A stretch of 36,151 nt of DNA. Origin: Pleurotus djamor. Its lineage: Eukaryota > Basidiomycota > Agaricomycetes > Agaricales > Pleurotaceae. Shown here piece after piece: positions 20,275-31,568 of the stretch (position 1 is the first letter of the stretch; each line of letters starts with the position of its first letter). The notes under the pieces are model-generated. The model made no database searches. It saw only the letters and a program-made list of their open reading frames with translations, and was not told the origin of the DNA. Location: NCBI GenBank assembly GCA_029747585.1, contig JAPEVF010000465.1, positions 1 through 36,151 of the forward strand. The letters are read 5' to 3'. Made by a program: the position numbers and the translations under genes.

Positions 20275-21212
20275 TGTGTAGGTAGGTTGTTGTGGTTAGA
20301 GATAAAGATGTGTTGAATGGGCCCATGAGCAGAATTCCAAATATAAAGGCATAGTGGCTGAACCGATCGCGTCCTGAGTGCGACGTCATAACGCGGCTAG
20401 TGAAAGGTATGGGGCAGCTCACGTCATTGAGGCTAGGACAAAGTTAGCAGAGTAACATGGAACGAGCTGACGCATGCTTACCTACGGGGCATGTATTATG
20501 ATAGAAGGAAGTTGCACCTGGCCGAAGTCTGCGTGATCGATTTCACAACGCCATGGTGCATGATTAGAGACTATCTGCAGCCCGTCGCGAAGTGGTCTGC
20601 TCCGCGACAAAAATGCCAAGGCCTCTGCCAAATCCTCAGAAATCCCCCTCAAATTTAACCCTTGATTGCGACGGTTTTGAGTTCGCGATGGGTTGCAGAT
20701 AGTCTCTATTGCTCGACGCCCGGATTCTGGGGATTGACTATGCTCGAGTTAGTGATTGAGGTTAAGAGTCTCAGTGAGTCGCTGGGTGTGTCCTCATCAC
20801 CGGAAGGAATGATGGAACAAATCCTGAGCTTTACATACCTTCTCAATCATCCCGGCGACACCCCGAACCTCGAACCTGGTAGGCATCGCGAGAAAACCTT
20901 TCAGCGGGTTAGTATAAGCCAGAAATCACGGCAGTGAAGAATCAATAGAACTGCCATCGTCGAGTCCACGATTTATAGCTCTATGCCTGAAGATGTCGCT
21001 CGACAAGCGTAACGCGCGTGGAGATTGCCAAGATTAGGCGCCTTTTGGGCTGTCGTGAAAAAGGAGCCTCCTATCTTTTCCGAAGTCCGAAATTCGAATA
21101 GCGCTCGCTCAAGCGACGAACTCTCTTCCTTCTTCTTGCCATCACCCTCGACCGTTCTTCGTGCTCATTTCCCGTCAATTCACCTCTAGCAAAGCTCGTT
21201 GTCAACTCTGAA
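20275..21212. other. Intergenic between two divergent genes; contains a MITE-like element
   Basis: No gene is supported; the open frame at 20662-20937 has no recognisable content and begins inside the inverted-repeat element. A CT-rich tract at about 21121-21170 precedes the DUF262 gene. Confidence 0.5.
20565..20708. mobile_element. MITE-like element with terminal inverted repeats and TA flanks
   Basis: The left end TAGAGACTATCTGCA is repeated exactly inverted at the right end (20694-20708). The match continues through CCC and TCGCGAA, giving 25 identical positions of 28 (20565-20592 against 20708-20681). The two terminal TA pairs could be the duplicated TA target of Tc1/mariner-like transposition. 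Total length is 144 bp, with about 88 bp of unique interior and no coding capacity. These features fit a short non-autonomous DNA element; only one copy was noticed in this window. Confidence 0.6.
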
Positions 21213-23354
21213 ATGCTAGACGAAGATCCACCCTCCGACCTGACTGAAATATCCGATGATGATGACGGGGACTACGGTCAAACTTCGAAGGGAAAGGGCA
21301 AGAAGGCCGTCAAAAGTGAGGATGCCGATGGGTATCGCATACGACACGCATTGAAGGTACCTCGGGCGACGACTTACACGGCGCAAGCTCTTTATGGTGA
21401 ATGAGCCACCCTCTTTACGCGTTTCGACGAGATATCCTTCGGCTAATGCCACCTTTTTAGAACAAATCCACAACAATGATATCGATCTGAACCCAGAGTA
21501 CCAACGTGATGTCGTCTGGCCAGAGAGCAAGCAAATTGGTCTCATCGATTCAATATTCCGAAATTTCTACATTCCCCCTGTTATTTTCGCCGTGACCGCG
21601 ACGGAGGACGGAGCTGAGACAAAGACATGTATCGACGGGAAGCAGAGGTTGACTTCCATTCATCGGTGCGCTGTCTTGTGCTTCTACTGTCTTAGCTGCA
21701 TTGTGCTTAACGAGCGACATGTTGTCAGTTTCATGTCAGGCCAAGTATGTACGTCTCAACACACTTTGTCTTTCTTTGTGACTAACCAAGGCGTCAATGC
21801 ACAGATACCGCGTTTGTAACTCTTCTCGGACGACCATCCTATATCCAACTCATTGTATTCTTTGGCAGATCATGACCGTTCCACCAAAGAAAAGTTATAC
21901 TATAAAGCCGATCCCTCTTCTTCCAAACCCCGTCGATTGCTACCCGAAAAGTATCGCCGTCTCTTCGCGAATAAGCAGATCGTCTGCGTTGAATACTCGG
22001 ACATTCCAGCCTCGTCCGAACGCGAAATCTTCCAGCGTGTCCAACTTGGAATGGCGCTGACTCCCGCTGAGAAACTTCAAGTCACGAACAGCCCGCGTGC
22101 GAAATTCATTAGAGACATCTTGCGGGATTATGTGGATGGTGATGATGTTGAGAATGGGAAAGGTGGTCTGGGAGGGGATCACCTGGAGTGGGACCGGAAG
22201 AGAGGTGCTGATTTCCGGTGTTTGGCTCAAGCCGTTCATGCGCTTGTCAGATATCCCAGCCTGAACAACATATCACCGATGGCTCATCTGGAGAAATGGC
22301 TTGGGTCGCAGGAGGAGTGCCAGGAGGAAATGGCAGGCGCTTGTGTTAGAGAAGTCTTTGGCATTCTCAGGGAGGTGGTGTTGAGTGCAAAGGAGGGTAA
22401 AGGGAAAGGGAAGGAGAAAGGTCTCGGAAAACCGTTGAAAGTGTCCCCCATTGAAGTCGTTGTGCTTCCTTTACTCGTGCGGCGTTGTTGGCAGGGTGAG
22501 TTGCCGCTCGTATGTCTCGCTGCCAAGTCTCACCCATCATAGGTTCGTCCCCAAAGCCACAGACGCAGCAAGCTCATCTCAGTCATCTGGTTTCGCTCAT
22601 CATAAAAATGCGAGAAGACGTGAGGAAAGAACATGTCGACATTCGAATGAATAGTCGTGTGGCCAAGTGGTTGGTGGAATACATCATGAAGCTTCCTGAG
22701 GGCGAAGGCTTTGCCTCGACATCGAAAACGACAACGAAGACGAGCACTCGTACTACCCGGGCGACGACGTCCAAGGCGCCCACTTCGTCGACATCGAAGC
22801 GAAAACGAAGTCAAGAAGTCGAGGATCCCCGTGCGCGTCCAAAACCCAACGCCATTTCGATGCCGACGGCGCCTAGCGCGAACCAAGCCCCCCCAGTGGA
22901 TCGCTTCTCCGCCATCAAGCTCGCTAAAGCGAAATCAGGGATGGTCACGCCCGCGTATACTCCGCCCCAAACACACACAGGTGTACTTAACCGACCGTCC
23001 ATAGCACTTGGTTCCGGTCTCAATCAACATCGCCCAGAGACATCCACTCCGTCGCAGGTATCACCTAGCACAAACAGCGCTCTCTTTGGATTTGGCGGAA
23101 TGGGCATGCACTCTGCGGGTGCCGGTCCTGCTCCTTATGATATTCCTGGGATGGCCGGTCAGCACACAAACTTGTACGGTGGACCGAATGCACCGTCCAA
23201 TCTGCCACAAAATCCGAATCAACCCCTGTACCATCCATCTATAATCATGTCGAATGGGAATGGCAATGGACAGAGTAGGGGTGGTGGTGGTTATGACAAA
23301 CCAGCTGATGCTGGATGGGCAGGGAGAGGGGGGAGTGGCAGAGGCAGAGGATGA
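21213..23354 (+). CDS. DUF262 (GmrS N-terminal/ParB-like fold) protein with RG-rich tail
   Basis: Six exons: 21213-21396, 21461-21665, 21729-21744 (16 nt), 21805-21811 (7 nt), 21869-22495 and 22543-23354. All phases agree, giving 616 residues. The acidic N-terminus is followed by the DUF262 domain: LNPEYQRDVVWPESKQIGLI (71-90) and the hallmark CIDGKQRLTSI (118-128). The domain continues FMSGQIPHHD (131-140, built from the two tiny exons), LPEKYRRLFANKQIVCVEY and EREIFQRVQLGMALTPAEKL. In bacteria this fold forms the nucleotide-binding/nuclease part of GmrSD-type type IV restriction and related systems. Its role in fungi is unknown to me. The C-terminal third is low complexity (Ser/Thr/Lys, then Gly/Asn/Pro) ending in RGGGG and RGGSGRGRG, which suggests RNA or DNA binding. 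KRKR near the middle may be a nuclear signal. Confidence 0.82.
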
Positions 23355-23920
23355 AACCGGACNTTTTTTTTATTCTTCTCGTCAAGTGTAATATTTGCTT
23401 CGTTCATCGCGCATATTCTTCACTTAATGCACAGTACCCACGCATGGGGTCTTCCTTCTGGCCGCTCACCCCAGAGTATATCTGGGAAGTGATCGTATCA
23501 AGCGCAATGACAAGACCTCGAAGCGAGAGTTTTAGTTGGTGATGGAACTCTTACTGGTCACCTTTGTCTTCAATTTTTCCCCACTCAGTCAACGATGCCT
23601 CACCATCGTTCGAAAGCCCTCAAAAGTCAGATATACAAGCCAGGCTTACTTCCAGCACGCACTAAGCAAGGATTTTGCAATGACTAGGAAATGCAGAGAC
23701 GATCGGAGGGAGGGACATGGATGCAGACTCGCAAGATGAGTTGGACGATCATGAGGACAGTAATGTTCGTTCCACAACTTATATAAACGGCACAGGATTA
23801 AGAGCCAAGAAAGAAAGCAATGATGCAAAAGGAGAAAAGTTAAACAACATAACAACGACATGAAATCTTTTACTGTCCATTCCCTCTAAGACGATAGTAA
23901 CCCTCCCGAAGTCACCACCA
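23355..23920. other. Intergenic between convergent genes
   Basis: This is the 3' flank of the DUF262 gene and of the oxalate decarboxylase gene. An ambiguous base lies at 23363 in front of a T run. No gene seen. Confidence 0.55.
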
Positions 23921-25872
23921 TTAAACGACCTCCTGTTTGACCTTGCTGAGTTTGGATATGGTCGCGTCGTCGAATCCGAGGTGTGATTTAACGAGCTCTG
24001 GGGGTGTCAGTGCTAGCCACTGATTCAAGGAAATGTCCTGGAACACGTCTTTTGGGGAAAAGCCGAATTCAGCGGAGTTGGAGGAACCATGTGAGCTATG
24101 ATGCATACCTGACTTGAACACTTCCAAGAACTTCAGCGTAGTATTGCCCGTATTCTCTACGTAGTGTCCAAACGAAGGGGGTATATACCCAACGTCACCG
24201 CGCTACAGTGTCGTATTGGAAAATCGGTCATTTGAGTGGCACCATGAGGAGAAACGTACCATAAAGTTGTAGGTCTGGGCATGGCCTTCCGAAGCAAAGA
24301 CCGTCAACCGCGCTTGACCCTCTCTGTACATCGATATCAAAGTAATTCTAGCATCAGATGATAAGGGATGCGATCGGAAATAAGCTCACAGGAAGTAACT
24401 CCATTCAGGTTGGGTCGGATGCCACTTGAGAAACACATAGGGTTAGCTAGATGCATCACGAACTCCAAGTAAAGATACCCATACATGCATTTCCCTGCCA
24501 GGGAAAAACGCGAAACGTAAACAAAGGTCTTTTTTGTGTACCAGGCCGAGATGAGCTTACCGCATGCCGCCAACATTGACGGTGACTTCAACAGCACTGA
24601 TAGTCTTCGAGATGTTGAATGTCCTTGAGTCGACAACTTTGACACTACCACCGGGCGTCTTGGTGCCGTTAACCTTGGATAAAGGGAAGGTAAATGGTAG
24701 TGGCGTATCGTTCGGAACGACCTTATCGTCCTCTATATTTTCGGGCATCGGTGCGGCTGAGGCGATTGGATGGGGAGTAAGTCGACCATTCGAAACGAAG
24801 CAAAGATTGGATGGCAGGACGCACAAGGGAAGATGTACAATTCCTTGTCTGGGATATGGTCAAAGGCAGCCATATTATCGGACATGCCGAAGTTTTTCGC
24901 GATCACATCCTTAGGGGTGTGCGCGAGCCAGTCCGTAAGGAGGAAGGTAGCGTCCTCGGAGAAGTCCCCTTCGTCAAAGATAAGTAAGAACTCGGCTCCA
25001 TCAACCGTGTTATTTTTGGCCTGGATTGAGTGCGGGAAACCAGCGGGAAAATACCATAGATCTCCTTGAGTCTATATTAGAGATGGAGCATCAGGAAACT
25101 GAACGCATCATAGAAGTCTAGGGCTTACGACATCGGCCAGGTAAACTTGGCCATCAGGTGTAATTGTTGAAACACGACAGTCCCCCTGCACTTGGTTGAG
25201 TATGCAGCTAGGTAAGGGACGCAAAAACGTACAGCAATCATATAAGCCCACTGGGAACGGATAGTCACTCTTGATAATCTAATTTTTGGAGCTCAAAGAA
25301 AGGGACGTACCTCCGCAGCGGTGTGCCAATGCATCTCTCTGTAAAAATAGGCATTGTAAGTCCTCTTTGGGAGATTTGAAGGATTGTGTAAGGAGAAATT
25401 TCTAACCGAGCTACACCTGCCTCGAGCCGCATGTCTACACCAGCAATCGCGGTGGCAGCGGGCATAGAATTGACTAGAAGTGCGCGTCAGCCGAGACCAG
25501 TGGGGGTCAATCAAATCGACACCGACTGTTTTGTTGTCTGGCCCAGCCACCGTTGGCTAATCGATTATGGCTCATAGAGAACGGCCATTTGACGTTAGGT
25601 ACTTGGCCGCTGTCCGTCGACGGCGGTGCGAGTAAGTCTGGGTTTTGTAGATCGAGAACTTTGTTCTGAGGACCCAGTATAGAAGCACCGTTCTTTCCCC
25701 TCACCGCGGTGGGGTCACTAGAGGGGCTGTCCGACCAAAGGACTGGGTTTGGGTCGGGGCTGATAAACGAGTTGGTTGGTGGAAGAATAGTGGCCTCCGG
25801 GGTTGGAGCTGCGACACCCAGACGAGCCAGCAGTATGAAAGATGAAAGAAGTGTCCACGAAGTCGTATACAT
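23921..25872 (-). CDS. Oxalate decarboxylase (secreted bicupin)
   Basis: Twelve exons on the minus strand: 25872-25527, 25473-25407, 25338-25311, 25250-25233, 25185-25129, 25071-24825, 24756-24561, 24494-24485, 24424-24390, 24323-24260, 24202-24109 and 24048-23921. All phases agree, giving 429 residues. The signal peptide is [20 protein letters not shown], then AAPTPEA. Cupin 1 carries the Mn ligands H141, H143, E147 and H186 ([16 protein letters not shown]). Cupin 2 carries H323, H325, E330 and H369 ([20 protein letters not shown]). The lid reads FSEDATF (209-215), keeping the glutamate (E211) that acts as proton donor in the decarboxylases and is absent in oxalate oxidases. The reaction is oxalate to formate plus CO2, using Mn(II) and O2. 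In wood and litter fungi it controls oxalate outside the hypha. Several exons are tiny (10, 18, 28 and 35 nt). Confidence 0.93.
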
Positions 25873-28822
25873 TACTGCGACAGAGATCCAAGAGACGGGG
25901 GCCCTTTAAGTGGCCGAATTGGAGTAGCTATGGGAGAGATGAGGAGGTCGAACAGTGTTCTGAGAGTTAAACCTTGAGCTATAAGGCCTTTATAGCTCTG
26001 AAGGCGATACTTTATTTCCATAAGCAGACCTATCCGTCGTCCTAGTGGTGCTCGCTCGTAATCGAGCTTCATAGGTCATTACTGGAGTCGTTCTTGCTCC
26101 AAAAGAAGGCAAGAAGTGTCAGAGTCACGGTCGGTTTCTCAAGCCACTCGGTGGGTCACAGAGCTGCTTCCTAAGCGATTCTGAGGAGATAAGAATCGAG
26201 ATGCAGAATTCCGAGCACTGGCGAGCATCATGATGACTTGAGGACAAATAGGCGTTCGCCGCGAATTTCAAGCAGAATTTAGCAAGGATTTACAGGGATG
26301 CGCGATCACGTGTATGTTCTNAAAAATAACGCAACGCCAGCTTAGGCGCTCACACTTGACTCAAACTTCATATTCAACATTACGTCGTAACCTGGCATTT
26401 GCATGATGGCCCGCAGACCGCCACTTCTGTGATTGGACTGAAGGAAGTGCTGATTTTCACTGCACTTACTCTATCGCCGCAATTATGAACGCGTCAGAGT
26501 GACTCTGGGCCATGCCACCTTGATTCTCTGCGCCACCTCAGGCCAACCTCAGGCTCGTCTGCCCGGTCAAAATGGACATTCTTTCTTTACCCAAGATAAC
26601 TCCTAGGCAATAGCACACAAATCCTTGTCTATCGTAGCTGTAGGCGATAGCGAAACAGCATGGGGTAAAGCCCTGCGATCTACCCCAAGAATCTCCGAAC
26701 GCAGGTCAATCCACCCGTTGGCCACCCAGAACGACTGAGATCAGGTACGCCGCTGAGAGCCTTGATAGAATCTACCTCAGCTTCTGACCAGTCTTACAGT
26801 TAGACTGACCTATACTTCGGACCACGAATTGACAACGTCATCATGCCATGATGCGTCTTTCCTTCTTAATGTCGGACGTCCTTTTCCAGATGGTCTTGAG
26901 ACTTCTACGCACTAGAAGCTCTCGAAAGCCTCACGTTGGATGAAACTTGACTGTAAGCTGCGGCAAGTGAGGGAAATTTACGCGATCTATATCAGCGCTT
27001 TGAAGCCAGTCCACGGTGCGGTGTGCGATGATCTCTAGATACCCCCTCTGAACCACGGTCTCTTCCCTACGATGCATACGCCCAGACAGGATCCTTCCGT
27101 ACTCCTTTGTTCCACACGCAACATATCGGCACCCCTCCATACTCTGGCCCTTCTCATATGGGGCGCAAGAAATGCAGCCTACCGTTCGCCTGTGCTTGAG
27201 GGCACGGCGATCGACGTGGATAACTCAACAGCACTCCTCAATGCATCTAAAAATGGACATCCTTCGCCTGTTTTTCTCTACTTCCACCATCCAGGACCGC
27301 CTTGATGTATGATGACAATCGTTTGTCCGCCCGGATTATAGATGTTCACTCTACATCCCTGTGTTGGCACATCCTGTCGCAGCAGCTATTTTTGTCCCAT
27401 CAACCTTACCGACCCCAAATTTGGTGCAGGTTCAAGGCATCATGTAGGACTTCTTGAAAGCTGTTAAAGACATATTCGGACTGACATGGATGCTCCGTTG
27501 GAGACTGTGGGCATCTCATCGGTCTGTTCAGGTATGTGTTGGAACAATATTTTTAACCATCATCGCACCAATTCCCTTTACCGACCAGACTTTCACCGAA
27601 ATTTCTCAATTCCTCTGCTAGCAATGTCCGATGGTACACTCGAACAACCATCGGTACAGTACTATCGAATGCGCCCACGGACCAGAGACGTTCTAGCGTT
27701 CTATCTCTACGAACATAACGCTCTCCGAGTCAACACCTTACTGCGATCTGACCGATGATGCATCGACTTCATCCTTTTTTAATCACCTCCGTCTCTGTCG
27801 TGAAAGGAACACTCTGGTTCTTTGTATCCCTCCAACTGATATCCCTTATCTCTCAGGTACACCAGAGCATCCCTCATCACTAGCTCCAATGCCGTTGATA
27901 TTTGCCAGCCTATCGTCCCGGTCCTACATCGATTCCCGGCCCTCCTCAGACTAGAGTAAGTATCCATGAGCAGTCCTCGGCTTCGTCTTGTTATCGGCCT
28001 TCTGTGGCGCCACGTTGATCAAACCACACCCGCACCTTTAGTGGCCCCATAAAGCATTGTTCGTCAAAAGATGCCGGTTGGTTAGCCGACTTTTGGCTTT
28101 GTACCTTCTGTCTTCGTATACGATACTGACTTTTCTATGTAGATGGGTCCGTGAGGTAATAACTCCCCGCATTGAATTGACTCAGTTATGCTCACGCAAT
28201 TGATGCTCCATTCATGACGTGATTCCCTGGTTTCCGTGGTCACCTTCAACCTACGACACAGGAAACCTCCTAGCCTTCGTTTCGCTCAGATATACCGCAG
28301 GTCAAGGACTGTGCCCTTTCGCCATTCAACGTTTTGGGGGAGAGTGGGCGTCGGCGCTTATTAATTATTGGGTGCTCCCCTGCCAGCTCAGGTGCGATTT
28401 CGGCCTTCATACTGCATGTCAACGCCCTTCTCACAAAATTAACTTTTTCTTAGCTGAAATCCAGAAGCTATAATAGGCGCTACCTCACTTAGCCTCGTAC
28501 TAAAGACTGACTAGCCATGCCTCTTCGGTGCTTCGGCTCTCCTTCTGGAGCTTCTGCTATAGCCATCCGCGGGCGAAGAGCGTGTTTCCAGGCCTTTCGA
28601 ATGAACTGCTTCTGTCAAGGACGCCGCTAGTATTCCATTTAGTTTCCTCATTCTGGGAACCAGATGTCAACCTACCTGGCGTTCGCATTTCGCTTAAATA
28701 CCAGGCCTGTGGCCTGAGCCACAACTTTCCGCTTCCCCTCTCTCTAGCTCTAGAGACCCCACCCCAGTCATCCCACAGCAAAACGAGCCAATTCCCTAAT
28801 CGTCATTCACCGTCAATCAACC
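25873..28822. other. Gene-poor stretch
   Basis: An ambiguous base lies at 26321. Short coding-like pieces occur, for example 27072-27305 + and 27486-27758 +, with a possible donor GTATGT at 27532. They cannot be joined into a gene. The segment at 27760-27960 reads as F-box/LRR-like composition in one frame, but no motif is firm. This could be a worn-out accessory gene. Confidence 0.4.
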
Positions 28823-29517
28823 ATGTACATTCGGTCATTGCTGGTTTTGTTCTTGGCGTCACTCGTGTCTGCGGCGCCACTATTCAGGGTGACGTTCAAT
28901 CTTGGAGGTGGGGTATTTGGGGGAGGAAACACCACTCCCTCACTCAGCGTCGGCGGAAGTCAGACGCAGGTCGANGGGGGAGACGCCTTCTCTTCATCGA
29001 GGGGGCTTGGACTCTGATTCGGATCATGAGAGTCATATGCTTCCACCTGCTGGAGCACAGGTTACTCTTGGCGAACCACCGAAATCCAGTCCATCTAGCT
29101 CGTCTTCGACCCAGAATTTCGGCCAGGCAATCAAAACCTGGGCGTGTAATCTATCCGAGTAAGTTCTTCCTCGAAGGTGTAGATGCCATCACGGTTAAAA
29201 AGCTGACTCATTGTATTCTTCTTTATTAGCACCATTCAGAAATTCACGTTCAAGATAAAGCTTAACTTTACTCCTTCGACGACGTCGTAAGCATCCTGTT
29301 TCATGCTTCTACTCCTAATTCAGAGCTCAAGGGGCTCCCTCCTCCACAGGAAAGTTCGGGTCGTTCAGATACATCGCCACAAACTCATGAGGTTTGTAGC
29401 CGCAGCCTTATATCATAAAATCTAGACTAATACGCTTCCTTCAGCCATAGGCGAACACACCCCGTAAGCACCCTCAAACGCATGGACTTCCCGCGTATTG
29501 AATTTTACTCCTAGTGA
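28823..29517 (+). CDS. Small secreted protein of unknown function, reading frame broken by an N
   Basis: It starts with a clear signal peptide, MYIRSLLVLFLASLVSAAP, then a Gly-rich segment (FNLGGGVFGGGNTTPSLSVG). At 28974 there is an N in front of a G run. The frame before it stops soon after, while a frame shifted by one base continues with coding-like sequence (SDSDHESHMLPPAGAQVTL, QNFGQAIKTWACNLS). Exons after it join in phase: 28823-29158, 29230-29286 (TIQKFTFKIKLNFTPSTT), 29350-29391 and 29445-29463, with a stop at 29515-29517. The likely explanation is one base too many or too few in the G run; a real frameshift is also possible. About 150 residues, one cysteine, no family recognised. 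Confidence 0.45.
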
Positions 29518-31568
29518 GCTACCATCGTTTCACGACTCGTCATCCCAATCCCCTCTCGGCCCACTGGTCTTTTGAATATCATGACAACCAACCTTTAGAA
29601 GCGACAAACCTTCCCTTCCCTTATTACGCCGCGTTATATATGAACCCATCTCCCATCTCCCTAACCAAACTCTGAATATCACGACATTTGTACATTTTTG
29701 TTTGCTTGGCAACATGATTTCTTTTACATTTCTGATCGAGGCCCTTGTCTTTCACACTGGAAGAGCCATGGGGGCGGAATGTATCGACTAGGTTTCCCTA
29801 AGTACATTCATAAGTATAAATTCTACGAGACAAATAGCGGCGTGGCGTCTCCAGAATATCCACACAGAAGGCCTAATGGTTTGACGTTTAACGAGGGAGA
29901 CCCTCACGTAAGATGACCGCGGCTATGTAGGATTGGACAGTGCAAAGACAATCGAAATATCCAAGTGGCAATGTCACAGAGTGCGCACAGCGGTCATGAG
30001 GACATGCAATCTTGACACCATGCCTCTCGGCTGCCACGACATGCGCTAGATACAACTTCTGTCCGTGAATATGAAGCGATAGGTGGCGGCTCTGATGAAT
30101 GGACCGTCAGAAATGCAAATTACTTGAAAACCGTAGAACCGCTGAACTCACACAACCCGTCACTATGCGTCACCGTACAAGAGTCGTTGAGCGGACAGCT
30201 ACCTCGTCTTTGAAACCGATGGAATCTGTGCATATCTCGTAGGACCATGCTTCTGTAAAGCTGCATTGTTGACAACCCTGTAGCGCTAGGAAGATCAAGT
30301 GCGGTATGTCTTCATGGGGATTCAGTAATGGCCGCGCTTGGTGACGATAGATCTTTCCACCGTCTCTCAAGTCGACCAAAGGGTAGGTAATCATATACTT
30401 GACTACCATCGTGAGGGCAAGGTCCATATGCTGTTGATGGCCTTTCATTGCGGCCTTGTTCCAAAGCAACGGTTGGGCCTGGGCAGGCTCGCTGTCATGT
30501 AGACATGTTCAAGCCTTGGGCTCCTACCATTCTAAAGTCAACGAACACCAGGGGAGGTTGTAAGAAACGCCTTTCGTCCCCCCAGGTTGGCTAAGCAACG
30601 ATTGATCAGAGTTCGCCAGTGGCCAGAGCTCTCCAGGGCAAGTCATTACCATAAGATGAGACATCGAATGGGCTCGGGCTACAAGAACCGAGATTAATAG
30701 ATGATAATGTCGACGAGGGTGCTTGAGACTATATTCATATCGTTCGATAGATCGAAGAACGCTAAGAGAAGTCTCCAATCCTCGGTTAACTCTGGGCGAG
30801 ACGACGTTAATCACCGCGAATCCAGCACCCACGGCTGCCCAAAGCGATCCTAAGACCGTGACAAGTCCCTTGCATCCTACTAGGAATGTCATTATTTCAT
30901 CGAGACCAAACGTCGACCCCGACAAGTTGAACTTGCTACGAAGCTGACCAGCACCAACATCTAGCAAGATGGAACGAGAGACACCAGTCGAGCTAACGCG
31001 CCCCGTCGTTTGCACCATCCTCTACCGCTTCAAAGCAAACACGCCCATAAAAGCACTGTTTTCGTCTCTTCACCCGCCAAAAATATGCGAACACAGGGCG
31101 ATGATGGAGACGACGATGGCTTGAGCATGACGCGACGGACTCCAACGGAGAATGAAGTCGGGGAAGCTCGCCACCACGTGGTGATACAGCGGCATCAAGT
31201 CGAAGTTGTGACTCACGCTCTGCATTCAATATTCATTCTTCACTGCAGACCAGTCGAAGTTGAGCAAGTCGCGCCAAGACAAATTACATCATCGTTCACG
31301 CCAAGACGATTGACAGTCAGTAATTTCGCCGAAGTGCCGAGGACGGTCAGAGGCCGTACATTACTTCTCTTGCATCTTGACCACCATCATCCCCTCCTCC
31401 TCGTCGTACCCGACGTCGAGCTCATCCCCCTCGCACCATCATTTCGAGGGCGTGAAACAGCCACTCCATCCGGAATAACGATTTTAACGACCTGCGGAGA
31501 GCAGAAGCCGTAGATTTACATACACGTTCGAGGCGTGCAGTCAAGGGTAGGATATCACGCAGCAAACA
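29518..31568. other. Mostly intergenic; one weak minus-strand candidate inside
   Basis: Apart from the weak candidate at 30170-31018, nothing coding is supported here. A TC-rich stretch at about 31380-31440 and the following 120 bases probably form the promoter of the large gene starting at 31569. Confidence 0.45.
30170..31018 (-). CDS. Weak candidate for an uncharacterised protein
   Basis: A minus-strand frame from 31018 reads with balanced composition and one hydrophobic stretch (FLVGCKGLVTVLGSLWAAVG), then SVLRSIERYEYSLKHP, where a 36-nt intron with GT-AG ends could sit (about 30718-30683). Further on, 30469-30170 reads TMVVKYMITYPLVDLRDGGK and PHLIFLALQGCQQCSF, which looks like real protein. 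The two parts could not be joined in phase. No family is recognised. It may be a gene with missed exons, a pseudogene or chance. Confidence 0.25.

Noticed and set aside
20662..20937. 91-codon plus-strand frame upstream of the DUF262 gene
   Set aside because: It begins inside the inverted-repeat element and shows no protein-like pattern.
21213..23354. Reading the DUF262 gene as part of an antiphage-style defence island or recent bacterial transfer
   Set aside because: It has five introns in matching phase, a eukaryotic low-complexity tail and no partner nuclease, methylase or ATPase gene nearby. Only the fold is shared with bacterial systems.
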